Numbered from the stretch's first letter, positions 36,292 through 46,346 are shown. The stretch is DNA of 64,000 nucleotides from Peribacillus glennii (GCF_003429105.1 NZ_QVTD01000010.1:177762-241761); one strand, 5' to 3'. Numbers and translations are program-made. Notes: generated from the letters alone by a model not told the origin.

Positions 36292-36525
36292 ACTTCCACA
36301 ACCTTCTCAATATTAGTAGCTCTTTAAATAAGTGCACAGCAGATAAGCTCTCTTGTATTGTAGCCATTTTTTTGGCCATTTTTCAAACGAACCATCTTTT
36401 TCTCAGGGGAAAACACAAAATGCGGGGAAAAATTGAAATGATTTTACAGGGAAAATGTTTTAGAAGAGGACAAGCGGGTAAATAAAAAGTGCAAGGATGA
36501 TACAATACCAACAAGAAAGGGACTG

Positions 36526-36639
36526 ATGAACATGGAACGTTTAACAGCGACTTCAAGTGAAGTATTGGCCGCCTTGTATGGGAAATTTGCCATTCGGGCT
36601 AAAGGCACTACGGTGTTGAATCGATATACGCAGCGTTAG
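36526..36639 (+). CDS. Small hypothetical protein, 37 residues
   Basis: The ORF starts MNMERLTATSSEVLAALYGK and ends NRYTQR. AAAGGGA lies three bases before the first ATG and nine before the second, so the second ATG (36532) may be the start. A TACAAT -10-like element lies 20 bases upstream. A terminator follows 50 bases downstream. It is the only plus-strand gene between rlmH and yyaC. I do not recognise the family; a soluble, basic small protein. Confidence 0.5.
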   Translation: MNMERLTATSSEVLAALYGKFAIRAKGTTVLNRYTQR

Positions 36640-36686
36640 AATCTTTTCCCGGTATTTTCCCACCCACCCCCGCTAAAAATGTGTGG

Positions 36687-36722
36687 TGAAAAAAGGCGTG
36701 TGCCAATCGGCCGCGCTTTTTT
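36687..36722 (+). terminator. Terminator after the 37-codon ORF
   Basis: AAAAAAGGCGTGTGCC and GGCCGCGCTTTTTTT pair with wobbles around an AATC loop; it ends in a T-run on the plus strand. Confidence 0.6.
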
Positions 36723-36846
36723 TCATATATACATAAGTTTGAACTTTCGAAACTGCTCTAATATGTTTTTCGGCTCTTTTATTTGAAATCCTGGTTTCAC
36801 TAGCCTTTGAACAAAGCATAAGGCTTCTCCATTTAGAATACAGCAA

Positions 36847-36881
36847 AAAACCCTGATTGCGCAAAAAGCAAACAGGGTTTT
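36847..36881 (-). terminator. rpsR terminator
   Basis: AAAAACCCTG and CAGGGTTTTT form a perfect stem just after the rpsR stop. Confidence 0.8.
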
Positions 36882-36890
36882 TCTCAGCTA

Positions 36891-37130
36891 TTACTCTCCA
36901 GCTACGTATGGAAGCAATGCCATAGTACGTGCACGCTTGATAGCAACTGTCAATTTACGTTGGTATTTAGCGCTTGTACCAGTTACACGACGTGGAAGAA
37001 TCTTACCGCGTTCAGAGATGAACTTCTTAAGAAGATCTACATCTTTGTAGTCGATATGAGTAATTCCTTGTGATGTAAAGTAACAAACCTTTTTACGCTT
37101 ACCGCGTCCTTTACGTCCGCCCATTGCCAT
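36891..37130 (-). CDS. rpsR: 30S ribosomal protein S18
   Basis: This 79-residue protein partners with S6 on the 30S platform. The core [20 protein letters not shown] and [20 protein letters not shown] is typical. Single Cys in [15 protein letters not shown] lies eight bases before the ATG. Third gene of rpsF-ssb-rpsR. Confidence 0.97.
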   Translation of the reverse strand: MAMGGRKGRGKRKKVCYFTSQGITHIDYKDVDLLKKFISERGKILPRRVTGTSAKYQRKLTVAIKRARTMALLPYVAGE

Positions 37131-37175
37131 AAAAATTCCCTCCTTGTATTTATAATTTTATTCACGACATCATTA

Positions 37176-37682
37176 TTAAAATGGAAGATCGTCATCTGAA
37201 ATGTCGATGGTCTTACCGTCATTTGCAAATGGATCATCATCTACACGAGTGTAGTTATTGTTGTTGTTGCGCTGATTCTGATTCTGATTTTGTCCAAATG
37301 GATAATCATTGTTTCGCTGATTGCCATAAGAACCGCCTTCATTTCTTTCACCCGCTGAACTGCTTCGTGGTTCAAGGAATTGAACACTCTCAGCCAGAAT
37401 CTCTGTCACATATACACGTTTGCCGTCCTGTCCTTCGTAATTGCGCGTCTGGATTCTTCCATCCACACCGGCCAAACTGCCTTTTTTTAAGTAGTTTGCC
37501 ACATTTTCCGCAGGCTTCCGCCAAACTACGCAATTGATGAAGTCTGCTTCGCGCTCGCCCTGCTGATTCGTAAAGCTACGGTTAACAGCAAGGGTAAAGG
37601 TTGCAACAGGCACCCCATTCGGTGTATATCGCAATTCAGGATCTTTTGTTAAGCGCCCTACTAAAATTACGCGATTCATCAT
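37176..37682 (-). CDS. ssbA: Single-stranded DNA-binding protein SsbA
   Basis: This 168-residue protein binds ssDNA as a tetramer at forks and repair sites. OB fold from [20 protein letters not shown] to about residue 108, then a flexible Gly/Asn/Gln-rich linker, then the acidic tip [10 protein letters not shown] that recruits partner proteins. The start at 37682 has GGGGG eight bases upstream. It lies between rpsF and rpsR. Confidence 0.96.
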   Translation of the reverse strand: MMNRVILVGRLTKDPELRYTPNGVPVATFTLAVNRSFTNQQGEREADFINCVVWRKPAENVANYLKKGSLAGVDGRIQTRNYEGQDGKRVYVTEILAESVQFLEPRSSSAGERNEGGSYGNQRNNDYPFGQNQNQNQRNNNNNYTRVDDDPFANDGKTIDISDDDLPF

Positions 37683-37738
37683 CAGAATCAACCCCCAACT
37701 TTCCAAATGAATGGAAATGTGATCTATCTATTATCGGT

Positions 37739-38026
37739 TTATTCTTCTTCTTTTGTTGCCATTTGGCGGATAATGTCTTCGTTGATCTTAGCCAGACGGT
37801 CGAATTCCTGAATAGCTTCAGCCGGAGCGTTAACTTTAAGAAGCATATAATACCCGTCACGGAAATCATTGATTTCATAAGCAAGACGGCGCTTGCCCCA
37901 TTCTTTCGCTTCCGTAACTTCCGCACCATTATCAGTAAGGATTGTGTTGAAACGTTCAACTAGCGCTTTTTTAGCGTCTTCCTCAATGTTTGGACGGATG
38001 ATATACATAATTTCGTATTTTCTCAT
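37739..38026 (-). CDS. rpsF: 30S ribosomal protein S6
   Basis: This 95-residue ferredoxin-like protein pairs with S18. It begins [20 protein letters not shown] and has [27 protein letters not shown] lies eight bases before the ATG at 38026. First gene of the operon, preceded by a promoter and an S6:S18-type leader. Confidence 0.97.
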   Translation of the reverse strand: MRKYEIMYIIRPNIEEDAKKALVERFNTILTDNGAEVTEAKEWGKRRLAYEINDFRDGYYMLLKVNAPAEAIQEFDRLAKINEDIIRQMATKEEE

Positions 38027-38029
38027 CAC

Positions 38030-38134
38030 TGTCACCTCCTTTTGGTCTAAACGGCCCTAAGCGGGCAAGGAGCAATTATTATTAAGTAATTACTCACAAG
38101 TTGAAAGTATATCATAATTCCCTTTTCATTGCAA
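38030..38134 (-). promoter_or_regulatory. rpsF promoter and S6:S18-type leader
   Basis: On the minus strand -35 TTGCAA (38129-38134) and -10 TATACT (38106-38111) are exactly 17 bases apart. The leader then shows a hairpin GCCC-GCTTA-GGGC followed by CG before the ribosome site. This resembles the S6:S18-binding motif with its CCG bulge, through which these proteins repress their own operon. The promoter is clear; the motif call is tentative. Confidence 0.55.
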
Positions 38135-38181
38135 TCCATTCTAGCAAATCACTCTGATTAAAAACATTAGCTCCCATAAAT

Positions 38182-38211
38182 AAAAAACTCCGCAGAAAAC
38201 TTCTGCAGAGT
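38182..38211 (-). terminator. ychF terminator
   Basis: ACTCTGCAGAAG and CTTTTCTGCGGAGT form the stem on the minus strand, then TTTTTTA; it lies just after the ychF stop. Confidence 0.85.
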
Positions 38212-38219
38212 GATCCTCA

Positions 38220-39320
38220 TCACACATTAAAACGGAAATGGATGACATCGCCGTCTTGAACGACATAGTCTTTCCCTTCAAGGCGGACTTTCCCAGCTTC
38301 TTTAGCAGCACTATGGCTTCCCGCAGCAAGGAGGTCATCATAAGCGACAGTTTCAGCACGGATGAAGCCGCGTTCAAAATCAGAATGGATGATACCCGCA
38401 CATTGCGGTGCTTTCATGCCTTTACGGAACGTCCAGGCACGTACTTCCTGGACACCAGCTGTAAAATAAGTAGCCAATCCAAGCAAATTGTAAGAAGCGC
38501 GAATCAATTGATCAAGACCGGATTCTTCAATCCCAAGCTCGGATAAGAACATTTGTTTTTCTTCCCCTTCAAGCTCCGCAATTTCTTCTTCAATTTTCGC
38601 ACAGACGACAATGACTTCAGCGTTTTCCGCAGCCGCATATTCCCGGACTTTCTGCACGTACTCGTTATCAGAAGGATTGGCTACATCGTCTTCGCTTACG
38701 TTTGCTACATAAAGAATCGGTTTAATGGTCAAAAGGTGCAAGCCTTTTGCCACCTTCATTTGTTCCTCTGTAAACTCAACGGTACGGGCGGGCTTTTCCG
38801 CTTCAAATGCTTCCTTAAGCATAGTCAGGATTTCATGCTCAAACATAGCTTCCTTATCTTTTTGCTTCGCCATTTTCCCGACACGTTCAATACGCTTATC
38901 AACGGTTTCAAGATCGGCAAGGATCAACTCCAAATTGATCACCTGGATATCGTCGATTGGGTCCACTTTGCCGGACACGTGTGTAATGTTATCATCTGCG
39001 AAGCAGCGGACAACCTGACAAATCGCATCGACCTGGCGGATATGTGAGAGGAATTTATTCCCCAGTCCTTCCCCCTTGCTTGCTCCTTTAACAATTCCTG
39101 CAATATCTGTGAATTCAAAGGCAGTCGGCACGGTTTTCTTCGGTTGCACCAATTCAGTTAACTTTTGTAAACGATGGTCAGGGACCTCTACAATCCCAAC
39201 GTTTGGATCGATTGTACAAAACGGGTAGTTGGCTGACTCGGCACCTGCCTGTGTTATTGCATTAAATAAAGTCGATTTGCCCACGTTCGGCAATCCGACA
39301 ATCCCTGCTGTTAGAGCCAT
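38220..39320 (-). CDS. ychF: Redox-regulated ATPase YchF (Obg-like)
   Basis: This 366-residue P-loop protein prefers ATP over GTP and associates with ribosomes. It has G1 GIVGLPNVGKSTLFNAIT, G3 DIAGIVKGASKGEGLGN, the changed G4 ILYVANVSE (instead of NKxD), a coiled coil, and a C-terminal TGS domain ending GDVIHFRFNV. The ATG at 39320 has AGGAG eight bases upstream. Confidence 0.96.
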   Translation of the reverse strand: MALTAGIVGLPNVGKSTLFNAITQAGAESANYPFCTIDPNVGIVEVPDHRLQKLTELVQPKKTVPTAFEFTDIAGIVKGASKGEGLGNKFLSHIRQVDAICQVVRCFADDNITHVSGKVDPIDDIQVINLELILADLETVDKRIERVGKMAKQKDKEAMFEHEILTMLKEAFEAEKPARTVEFTEEQMKVAKGLHLLTIKPILYVANVSEDDVANPSDNEYVQKVREYAAAENAEVIVVCAKIEEEIAELEGEEKQMFLSELGIEESGLDQLIRASYNLLGLATYFTAGVQEVRAWTFRKGMKAPQCAGIIHSDFERGFIRAETVAYDDLLAAGSHSAAKEAGKVRLEGKDYVVQDGDVIHFRFNV

Positions 39321-39521
39321 ACTTTTCACTCCTCTTTGAGAATACCTTATCTATAAAGAAACATTCATTTCAATATGAAAAACAGAATTGATAATAAACC
39401 CTTCACAATTATAGGTTTTACAAGCCAAAAACACAAGCAAATATGGTACGCTGCTTTAGCGCTTTAGCGGATTGGGGGAATGACCCCCAGGCCTTTAAAG
39501 CGGTAAAGTGCGCCCATAAGA

Positions 39522-39548
39522 AAAAGCATGATCATTCTTCATGCTTTT
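39522..39548 (-). terminator. Terminator at the end of the DUF951 gene
   Basis: AAAAGCATGA and TCATGCTTTT form a stem overlapping the stop codon, followed by TTTTTCTT on the minus strand. Confidence 0.7.
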
Positions 39549-39729
39549 CTAATACCTTCTTTAATTTTCTTGAGAATTCTCTTCTCGGGAGCATTACGCT
39601 GTGGCCGCACCCTTCGCATTTGATTCGGATGTCCATGCCCAATCGGATAATTTTCCAGCGGTTGGCGCCGCATGGATGAGGCTTTTTCATTTCAACTACA
39701 TCATTCAGAACAAATTCCTTTTCTTCCAT
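39532..39729 (-). CDS. DUF951 small zinc-ribbon-like protein
   Basis: This 65-residue protein starts MEEKEFVLNDVVEMKKPHPC and has C..C (CEGCGHSVMLPRREFSRKLK). The family is conserved next to ychF and mscS in Firmicutes (yyzM in B. subtilis, from memory). The pattern HPCG...CEGCG suggests metal or nucleic acid binding; function unknown. Confidence 0.9.
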   Translation of the reverse strand: MEEKEFVLNDVVEMKKPHPCGANRWKIIRLGMDIRIKCEGCGHSVMLPRREFSRKLKKVLEKHEE

Positions 39730-39750
39730 CCCGTCCTCCCACTCCTTTAT

Positions 39751-40644
39751 TCAGTTTGATTTTTGTGCCTGTCCTTTGTTTCCCCGATCATTAAGGCTAG
39801 ACATAACCATCCTCGGAACGGGAATTTCAATACCATTTTCAGCAAGGACAGCCAGAATTTCCTTTCTCAGGACTCTCCCAATATACCAATGTCGCATCGG
39901 GTGTACCTCAGAAAGAACACGCAACACGATTTCTGTCGCGGTTATGGTTTGAATTCCTAATAACTCCGGGGGATTTACCATATCCTCATAACGCTCGGGC
40001 ATGCCTTGAAGCAGTTCTTTTATGACATTCTCCGCTAGCTCCAAATCACTGTCATGAGGGATGCTGACATCCACCACCGCTACACTATTGAGAATCGAGA
40101 AATTAGTAACTTCAATAATACTTCCGTTTGGCAGCACATGCAGTTCCCCCGTCGCACTTTTGATTTTCGTCGTCCGGAGTCCGATTTCAAGCACTTCGCC
40201 TTCAAACTGGCCGACCCGAACATAATCTCCGACCGAAAATTGATCCTCGAGAATGATGAAAAAGCCGGTAATGATATCCTTAACGAGGCTTTGTGCCCCA
40301 AATCCGACAGCAAGGCCGACAATCCCTGCACCTGCAAGCAGTGCCCCCACCTTGATGCCCATGATTTCAAGAACCATGATAAAGGTAATGAAATAAACCG
40401 CATAGGTAAGAATGTTTTGCAGCAGCCTTAATATTGTGGCTTCCCTGCGTTCTGAAACCCGCAATGGGCTCCGTTCCCTCATTTCAAAAAACTTCCTAAT
40501 AATTGTCTTTCCTATTTTAATGACAAAACCGGCTATCACGATGATCAATAGGATTTTAACCATGCCTTGCCCGATAATGACCCATGTATCTTCATTAAAA
40601 AAATGCTCTGAAAACCTGTCTCGAATTGTTTCGTAGTACTTCAT
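39751..40644 (-). CDS. Small-conductance mechanosensitive channel (MscS family)
   Basis: This 297-residue channel releases solutes on hypo-osmotic shock. Three helices (about 22-45, 68-92, 95-130) end with the pore helix KVGALLAGAGIVGLAVGFGA. Then the beta domain VGDYVRVGQFEGEVLEIGLR-TTKI and a C-terminal alpha/beta domain ending MVMSSLNDRG. It lies directly upstream of the DUF951 gene, with which it is probably co-transcribed. Confidence 0.93.
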   Translation of the reverse strand: MKYYETIRDRFSEHFFNEDTWVIIGQGMVKILLIIVIAGFVIKIGKTIIRKFFEMRERSPLRVSERREATILRLLQNILTYAVYFITFIMVLEIMGIKVGALLAGAGIVGLAVGFGAQSLVKDIITGFFIILEDQFSVGDYVRVGQFEGEVLEIGLRTTKIKSATGELHVLPNGSIIEVTNFSILNSVAVVDVSIPHDSDLELAENVIKELLQGMPERYEDMVNPPELLGIQTITATEIVLRVLSEVHPMRHWYIGRVLRKEILAVLAENGIEIPVPRMVMSSLNDRGNKGQAQKSN

Positions 40645-40907
40645 ACATTACACCTGCTTTTTAACGAAAATTCGTATAGTCAATATTGTATCGTAATTTA
40701 GGGGTTTTTGTATAAAAAAACTATGGGTATATAGGTAAAACAATATCAGGAACTTGGCAACCGTATTATATCTATACATTCACGCTATTATGATATAAAT
40801 CATTGTCTGGCCTGAGCCTGCATTCTTTTATGATTCCCCGCAGGCACATGTATACAATTCCGTTTTTTTCCGTATACTGTTAATACTATTACAGAGGAGT
40901 GGTACCG

Positions 40908-41531
40908 ATGAACCTAAAGCCCAGCTTTTTTGATAATAAAAATAGAATGAGCCGGATCTTGCATGAGGATTTGGATGCACCACGAAAGATTTCTCAGGAA
41001 CTGCTTGCGCTGCTTCCTGAAGGACGGATCCAGCCTATTGTAATTGTTTGCATCGGTACGGACCGTTCAACCGGCGACTCGCTCGGCCCGCTTGTTGGTA
41101 CCTTCCTCCAGGAAAAAGCCACTTCTCACTTTTTCGTATACGGGACACTCGATGAACCGATTCACGCCATGAACCTCGAGGAAAAGCTTGCGGAGATACG
41201 AACAACGCATGTGAATCCGTTCATCATAGGCGTGGATGCTTGCTTAGGACGTCTTAAGAGCGTGGGCGTCGTTCAGGTCGGTGAGGGCCCTGTTAAGCCG
41301 GGGGCCGGTGTCAATAAAGAGCTCCCATCGGTTGGGAATGCCCATATTACCGGAATTGTAAATGTAAGTGGATTCATGGAATTCATGGTACTTCAAAACA
41401 CTCGTTTAAATCTTGTATTGAAAATGGCGAAGACGATTGCGAATGGCATCCATTTTGCAGGTAGCCAGCGACATAGAAAAACCAACCTTGCACGATTTGA
41501 CTGGGCTTTCGACCAGGAAAAAACCCCGTGA
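40908..41531 (+). CDS. yyaC: Spore protein YyaC (putative protease)
   Basis: This 207-residue protein is of the sporulation YyaC family, related to GPR-like peptidases. Signature: VIVCIGTDRSTGDSLGPLVG and the following VYGTLDEPIHAMNLEE, then FIIGVDACLG. The ATG at 40908 has GAGGAG eight bases upstream; a GTG at 40899 lies within that site. Unlike its neighbours it is on the plus strand. TGTATA (40849-40854) and CGTATACT (about 40870) upstream resemble a forespore sigma factor promoter, weakly. Confidence 0.9.
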   Translation: MNLKPSFFDNKNRMSRILHEDLDAPRKISQELLALLPEGRIQPIVIVCIGTDRSTGDSLGPLVGTFLQEKATSHFFVYGTLDEPIHAMNLEEKLAEIRTTHVNPFIIGVDACLGRLKSVGVVQVGEGPVKPGAGVNKELPSVGNAHITGIVNVSGFMEFMVLQNTRLNLVLKMAKTIANGIHFAGSQRHRKTNLARFDWAFDQEKTP

Positions 41532-41552
41532 GCACAATAACAAATACTTTTT

Positions 41553-41595
41553 AAAAAAATCCTTGCCATTTTAATGAATGATCAAGGATTTTTTT
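41553..41595. terminator. Bidirectional terminator between yyaC and the DUF554 gene
   Basis: AAAAAATCCTTG and CAAGGATTTTTT form a 12-bp stem with T-runs on both strands, between two convergent genes. Confidence 0.9.
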
Positions 41596-41609
41596 CTTCT
41601 GCTTTTTTA

Positions 41610-42323
41610 TTATAGCTGGATGTCAAAGTAATAAAAAATCCAGGACAAGAGGGCTGTGACGAGAATGCCGGGAAGCAGATTGGCGACACGAATCTTTGTG
41701 ATCCCTATCAAATTCAAGCCTATCGCAAAAATCATCACACCGCCAGTTGCCGTCATTTCCAAAATAAATGAATCCATTAACACCTTGGGGACAACCTTGT
41801 CTATTTGCGTGGCAAACAGGGCAATCGCCCCTTGATAAAGCACGACCGGGACGGCAGAAAAAATTACGCCGATTCCCAATGTTGTGGCGAGAATAGTAGC
41901 AGTGAATCCATCGATAATAGCTTTCGTATACAGCACATCATGGTCGTTCCTGATGCCACTGTCCAATGCGCCGATGATCGCCATCGCACCAATCAGGAAA
42001 ATCAGCGTTGCTGTGACAAATCCCTGGGAAATCGTATTGCCTTCCTTAGCTCCGAGCTTTTTCTCCAGCCAATTGCCCAGTGCATTCAGCTTGGCATCTA
42101 AATCAATCCATTCGCCGATCACCGCCCCGGCCACAAGGCTTAAAATAACGATTAAAAACTGCTGGCTTTTAAAGCCCATTTGCAGCCCTAACACTACCAC
42201 CGCCAGCCCGATTCCATACATAACGGTGTCTTTCATTTTTTGTGGGATCCGATGAAAGACCCTTCCGAGCAAGGTTCCGATAATGATCAAAACCCCATTT
42301 ATAAGTGTTCCTGATAGTACCAT
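41610..42323 (-). CDS. DUF554 membrane protein
   Basis: This 237-residue integral membrane protein has about seven helices and starts MVLSGTLINGVLIIIGTLLG. Loops such as DLDAKLNALGNWLEKKLG and GALDSGIRNDHDVLYTKAIID match the DUF554 family (YdfK/YqgA-like putative transporters). Its role is unknown. AAGG lies upstream of the ATG. Confidence 0.88.
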   Translation of the reverse strand: MVLSGTLINGVLIIIGTLLGRVFHRIPQKMKDTVMYGIGLAVVVLGLQMGFKSQQFLIVILSLVAGAVIGEWIDLDAKLNALGNWLEKKLGAKEGNTISQGFVTATLIFLIGAMAIIGALDSGIRNDHDVLYTKAIIDGFTATILATTLGIGVIFSAVPVVLYQGAIALFATQIDKVVPKVLMDSFILEMTATGGVMIFAIGLNLIGITKIRVANLLPGILVTALLSWIFYYFDIQL

Positions 42324-42654
42324 TTCTTTTCACCTTCTGTTGAAAAGGGGTGGAGCTAGCGCTCACACGGCCTTTATTGGCTCATTATACGAATATAAAC
42401 TTTCCTGTCAAATTAAGCAGGTCACCATAAGTGCGGCACGTTCCAAATATGTCTTTGTCTGTGTCAGACATATCCTGTCGACCCGGGCTGCATCTTTGTC
42501 TTTTCCATTCAAACACGCCCAACTACGATGTTTCAATGTTGGTTCAGCTAAATACACACCGTTTTGATCTCCAGATTGGGTGTTAAAACAAAACTCATGT
42601 GGATATGATTCATATAACGGGCAATAAAAGGAAAACCATCTCTCCAAGGATGGT
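42324..42654. other. Intergenic region between the DUF554 gene and parB
   Basis: It contains the parB terminator (AAACCATC and GATGGTTT, 42633-42656, overlapping the parB stop). Otherwise I see no gene, RNA or repeat that I can support. Confidence 0.4.
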
Positions 42655-43515
42655 TTAAGAGGATACATTCTCCGAATCAATGAGATCCAGGATCCTTTCC
42701 AGGTCTTCTTTTGAGTAAAATTCGATCTCGATCCTGCCTTTTTTCTTACTTTGTTTAATTGTGACGGGTGTCCCAAAACGTTCGCGAAGGCTATTTTCCC
42801 TTTCCTTAATGAAAATATCCTTTTTCGGTTTGGGAGGCGGAACCGTTTCATGTGAAACATTTTCATTTAACTGATTGATATAGTGTTCGAGCTGGCGGAC
42901 ATTCATGCTGTCTTTTATTATTTTTTCGACAACGGCCTTTAGTAGATTTTTTTTCTTTAAGCTTAGCAAAGTACGGCCGTGTCCCATTGATATTTCCCCT
43001 TCTGAAATGTACTTTTGAATGTCTTCCGGGAGGGATAGCAAGCGTATATGGTTTGCAATATGGGGACGGCTTTTGCCTAATCGTTTCGCAAGCTGTTCCT
43101 GCGTAAGGTCCGATTTTTCCAAAAGGGATTGATAGGCAATAGCTTCCTCAATAGGGTTGAGGTCTTCACGCTGCAGGTTTTCAAGGATGGCGAGTTCCAT
43201 CATTTGCTGTTCTGTCAATTCCCGGACAACAACCGGAACCGTGGCCAACCCCGCTTCCTTAGCTGCCCGGAATCTTCTTTCCCCTACGACTATTTCATAT
43301 CCTTTGATGCTCTTTCTTGCGATAATCGGCTGCAGAATGCCATGCTCGATAATTGACTGTTTTAACTCGCCAATCGCTTCGGGATCAAATAATTTTCGCG
43401 GCTGGTAAGGGTTCGGTCTTAGTTCCTTTACCTTGATCTCTTGTACTGCATCTTCTTTTCCGGCTTCCATGTTCGTAAACAGGGAGTTCAATCCCTTTCC
43501 AAGTCCTCTAGCCAT
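42655..43515 (-). CDS. parB: Chromosome partition protein ParB (Spo0J)
   Basis: This 286-residue CTP-dependent clamp loads at parS and recruits SMC. It has the N-terminal GLGKGLNSLF, ParB box ELRPNPYQPRKLFD and CTP-binding VVGERRFRAAKEAG, helix-turn-helix LTQEQLAKRLGKSRPHIANH, and C-terminal dimer domain. It overlaps soj by eight bases. A degenerate parS lies inside its coding region. Confidence 0.97.
   Translation of the reverse strand: MARGLGKGLNSLFTNMEAGKEDAVQEIKVKELRPNPYQPRKLFDPEAIGELKQSIIEHGILQPIIARKSIKGYEIVVGERRFRAAKEAGLATVPVVVRELTEQQMMELAILENLQREDLNPIEEAIAYQSLLEKSDLTQEQLAKRLGKSRPHIANHIRLLSLPEDIQKYISEGEISMGHGRTLLSLKKKNLLKAVVEKIIKDSMNVRQLEHYINQLNENVSHETVPPPKPKKDIFIKERENSLRERFGTPVTIKQSKKKGRIEIEFYSKEDLERILDLIDSENVSS
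42844..42859. other. parS-like site inside parB
   Basis: CGTTTCATGTGAAACA matches the parS consensus in 14 of 16 positions. A parS inside parB (spo0J) is known in B. subtilis. Confidence 0.7.
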
Positions 43516-44269
43516 TTGCCACCACTTCCTTTGCCAAGTCTAGGTAAACCTCTGCACCTCTTGATTTGGGATCATAAATAATGATTGGCTCTCCATGGCT
43601 TGGTGCCTCGCTTAATCGGACATTTCTTGGGATGATCGTTTTATAGACTTTGTCCTGGAAATACTTTTTCACTTCTTCTATTACCTGAATACCCAAATTG
43701 GTCCTTGCATCAAGCATCGTGAGGAGTACTCCTTCAATTTTCAGGTCCTGGTTCAGGTGCTTTTGGACAAGGCGGACAGTATTGAGGAGCTGGCTTAATC
43801 CCTCGAGAGCATAATATTCGCATTGGACCGGTATCAAGACCGCATCAGATGCAGTCAACGCATTTAAAGTGAGCAGCCCCAGCGACGGGGGACAATCAAT
43901 GATGATGTAATCAAAACGGTCCTTTACCTCTTCCAATGCCCTTTTTAAACGAACCTCCCGGGATATCGTGGGCACCAGCTCAATTTCCGCCCCTGCAAGC
44001 TGAATCGTCGCCGGAATGGCGTACAGGTTTTCCACCTTTGTTGCCATTATCACTTCCTCAGCTTCGACATCATCCACCAACACATCATAAATGCATTGAT
44101 TCACATCAGCTTTATCGATTCCTGCACCGCTCGTGGCATTTCCTTGCGGGTCAATATCGACGAGTAATACTTTTTTTCCTATGTATGCCAAACAGGCGCC
44201 GAGATTTACGGAGGTTGTCGTTTTTCCAACGCCGCCCTTTTGATTCGCAATCGCGAGAATCTTTCCCAC
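43508..44269 (-). CDS. soj: Chromosome partition ATPase ParA (Soj)
   Basis: This 253-residue Walker-type ATPase works with ParB in origin segregation and also regulates DnaA. The deviant Walker A is NQKGGVGKTTTSVNLGACLA; Walker B is DYIIIDCPPSLG. Length equals that of Bacillus Soj with GTG at 44269, which has GGTGG eight bases upstream. Confidence 0.97.
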   Translation of the reverse strand: MGKILAIANQKGGVGKTTTSVNLGACLAYIGKKVLLVDIDPQGNATSGAGIDKADVNQCIYDVLVDDVEAEEVIMATKVENLYAIPATIQLAGAEIELVPTISREVRLKRALEEVKDRFDYIIIDCPPSLGLLTLNALTASDAVLIPVQCEYYALEGLSQLLNTVRLVQKHLNQDLKIEGVLLTMLDARTNLGIQVIEEVKKYFQDKVYKTIIPRNVRLSEAPSHGEPIIIYDPKSRGAEVYLDLAKEVVANG

Positions 44270-44447
44270 GATGTCACCCACCTTCAACCTTACTATTTCA
44301 ATAATCTATGTAAGAAGCAGCTTCTTTTATCTTAAACTATTAAATGCTTTTCTATTTTATCATGAAAAAAAGAAGTTTAAGTTTTTTTCTCGATAAACCA
44401 CTTATTTTTTAGAAAATTGTAATAAAAGAGTAAATACAAAATAAAAA

Positions 44448-44470
44448 AGCCCGGCAAAATTGCCAGGCTG
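44448..44470 (-). terminator. noc terminator
   Basis: AGCCCGGCAA and TTGCCAGGCT pair on the minus strand and are followed by TTTTTTATTT. Confidence 0.75.
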
Positions 44471-44481
44471 GTTAAAAAACA

Positions 44482-45345
44482 TTACGCTTTTTTCTTTGGT
44501 ATTTTTATCGTGAATTGGTAGTATTCCTCGAATTCCTCTTCTTCCGCGTCCAGATTGATTCCATTATCCGTAACCATGTTTAAAGATTGACGAATGGTGT
44601 TTACGGCGATTCTCATATCCTTGCTGAAAGCTTTTCTTTTCGGTTTCGGTTTTTGCACGGAATTATCGAGCAGTTTGACGACCCGTTCTTCGGTCTGTTT
44701 TACATTTAAGTTCTTCTCTATGATTTCCTGCAATAATTTAGTTTGTTTTTCCGGGTCCTTTAAAGGGATTAAAGAACGTGCATGGCGTTCCGTAATCAGC
44801 TTTTGCAGCACAGCCTCCTGCACTTCGCCGGGCAGCTTTAACAGCCTCAGCTTATTGGCGACGGTAGATTGGCCAATCCCAAGCCTTTGGGCCAGCGCTT
44901 CCTGTGTCAGGCTATGAAGCTCCAATAGCTTCCCATACGCAATGGCCTCTTCAATCGGGGAAAGTTCTTCCCGCTGCAAATTTTCTATTAGCGCAACTGA
45001 AGCCGTTTCAGTGTCATTGAAATTTTTCACGATGACTGGGGCTGTATCCCAGCCGAGTTTTTGTATGGCCCGAAAACGACGTTCGCCGGCGATGATCTCG
45101 AATTTCCCCTCTTCATACTGCCTTACGACTATGGGCTGGATGATGCCATGTGTATGAATGGTTTGGGCCAATTCGGTGATTTTGTCTTCATTGAATACTG
45201 TTCTGGGCTGATATCGATTGGGCACGATATTGGAAATGGAAACTTTCTTTATTTCTTCAAAATTACTTGGTTCTTCGATTTCCAGTTCAACTTGGTGCTC
45301 TTCTTTTTCGCCTATGCCAAAGAACCGCGAAAAAGGATGCTTCAT
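44482..45345 (-). CDS. noc: Nucleoid occlusion protein Noc
   Basis: This 287-residue ParB paralogue binds NBS sites and the membrane to keep the division septum off the chromosome. The N-terminal amphipathic start [15 protein letters not shown] (membrane targeting) distinguishes it from ParB. CTPase motif [15 protein letters not shown] and [23 protein letters not shown] follow. A GGTGG site lies before the ATG. Confidence 0.95.
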   Translation of the reverse strand: MKHPFSRFFGIGEKEEHQVELEIEEPSNFEEIKKVSISNIVPNRYQPRTVFNEDKITELAQTIHTHGIIQPIVVRQYEEGKFEIIAGERRFRAIQKLGWDTAPVIVKNFNDTETASVALIENLQREELSPIEEAIAYGKLLELHSLTQEALAQRLGIGQSTVANKLRLLKLPGEVQEAVLQKLITERHARSLIPLKDPEKQTKLLQEIIEKNLNVKQTEERVVKLLDNSVQKPKPKRKAFSKDMRIAVNTIRQSLNMVTDNGINLDAEEEEFEEYYQFTIKIPKKKA

Positions 45346-45562
45346 TTCCCTACACCACCTTTAAGAAACTCCCATATTACATATTCTCTATCGAAGCGAC
45401 AAGTCCTCCAAAAAGCTTGACAAATTTAAACAATACCATAGGTCTGTCGCACATCTATCTATCTTTTATAGTAAAAGAAAATGATAATGTACGCTACCGA
45501 AATTTTATTTTTCCAGAATACAGGATTTTTTTCCAATTTGTCCAGCCTTCTATTCAGCACAG

Positions 45563-46279
45563 TCATTCGATAGGCGTTTTATTCGGGGTCCCTGGTTTTC
45601 TTGGATATTTTTTAGGCGTAGGTTTCACCTTCTTGATAGTTATGATGTTTCTATCACTGTTTTCAAGCGGCAAAAGAAAATGGTGAATTTGTTCAATTTC
45701 CCCACCAAGCGTTGTGATCGCCTTTTTGCCGTTGTCCAATTCTTCCTTCGTGCTCGCGGCCTTCATGGCGATAAAGGTTCCATCCACTTTGACGAGCGGG
45801 AGACAAAGCTCACTTAATACTGACATCCTCGCCACTGCCCTTGCCGTCACAATATTATAAGCTTCACGATGTTCAGCCTTCTGTCCGAAGGTTTCGGCAC
45901 GATCATGGAAAAACCCGACATTTTCAAGCTTTAGGGATTTCGCAAGATGCTCCAAAAAAGAAATCCTTTTATTGAGGGAATCTACAATCGAAACATGCAG
46001 CTGCGGGAAGACAATTTTCAATGGAATGCTTGGGAAACCGGCTCCGGCGCCTACATCAACAAGCTTGTAGGGTTTAGAAAGGTCGAAATAAAAGGCAGCA
46101 CTTATTGAATCATAGAAATGTTTTAGATACACTTCTTCTTTATCCGTAATCGCGGTGAGATTCATTTTCTCATTCCACTCTAACAGCAGTCTATAATAGA
46201 TTTCAAATTGCTCCAGCTGAAAGGGAGTAAGGTCAATGCCTTTCTCCTTAAGCAGCTGTTGAAATTGTTCAATTTTCAT
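45563..46279 (-). CDS. rsmG: 16S rRNA (guanine527-N7)-methyltransferase
   Basis: This 238-residue SAM-dependent methyltransferase (GidB) modifies G527 of 16S rRNA. The SAM motif is [20 protein letters not shown]; the [20 protein letters not shown] segment is also typical. It is followed by noc and preceded by mnmG, the standard order. Confidence 0.96.
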   Translation of the reverse strand: MKIEQFQQLLKEKGIDLTPFQLEQFEIYYRLLLEWNEKMNLTAITDKEEVYLKHFYDSISAAFYFDLSKPYKLVDVGAGAGFPSIPLKIVFPQLHVSIVDSLNKRISFLEHLAKSLKLENVGFFHDRAETFGQKAEHREAYNIVTARAVARMSVLSELCLPLVKVDGTFIAMKAASTKEELDNGKKAITTLGGEIEQIHHFLLPLENSDRNIITIKKVKPTPKKYPRKPGTPNKTPIE

Positions 46280-46346
46280 AGGTTGTTCATTCCTTTTCGG
46301 AAGTTCTGAACATTTGTCCGGAACCTTTCGGATATTGACGCGACGA

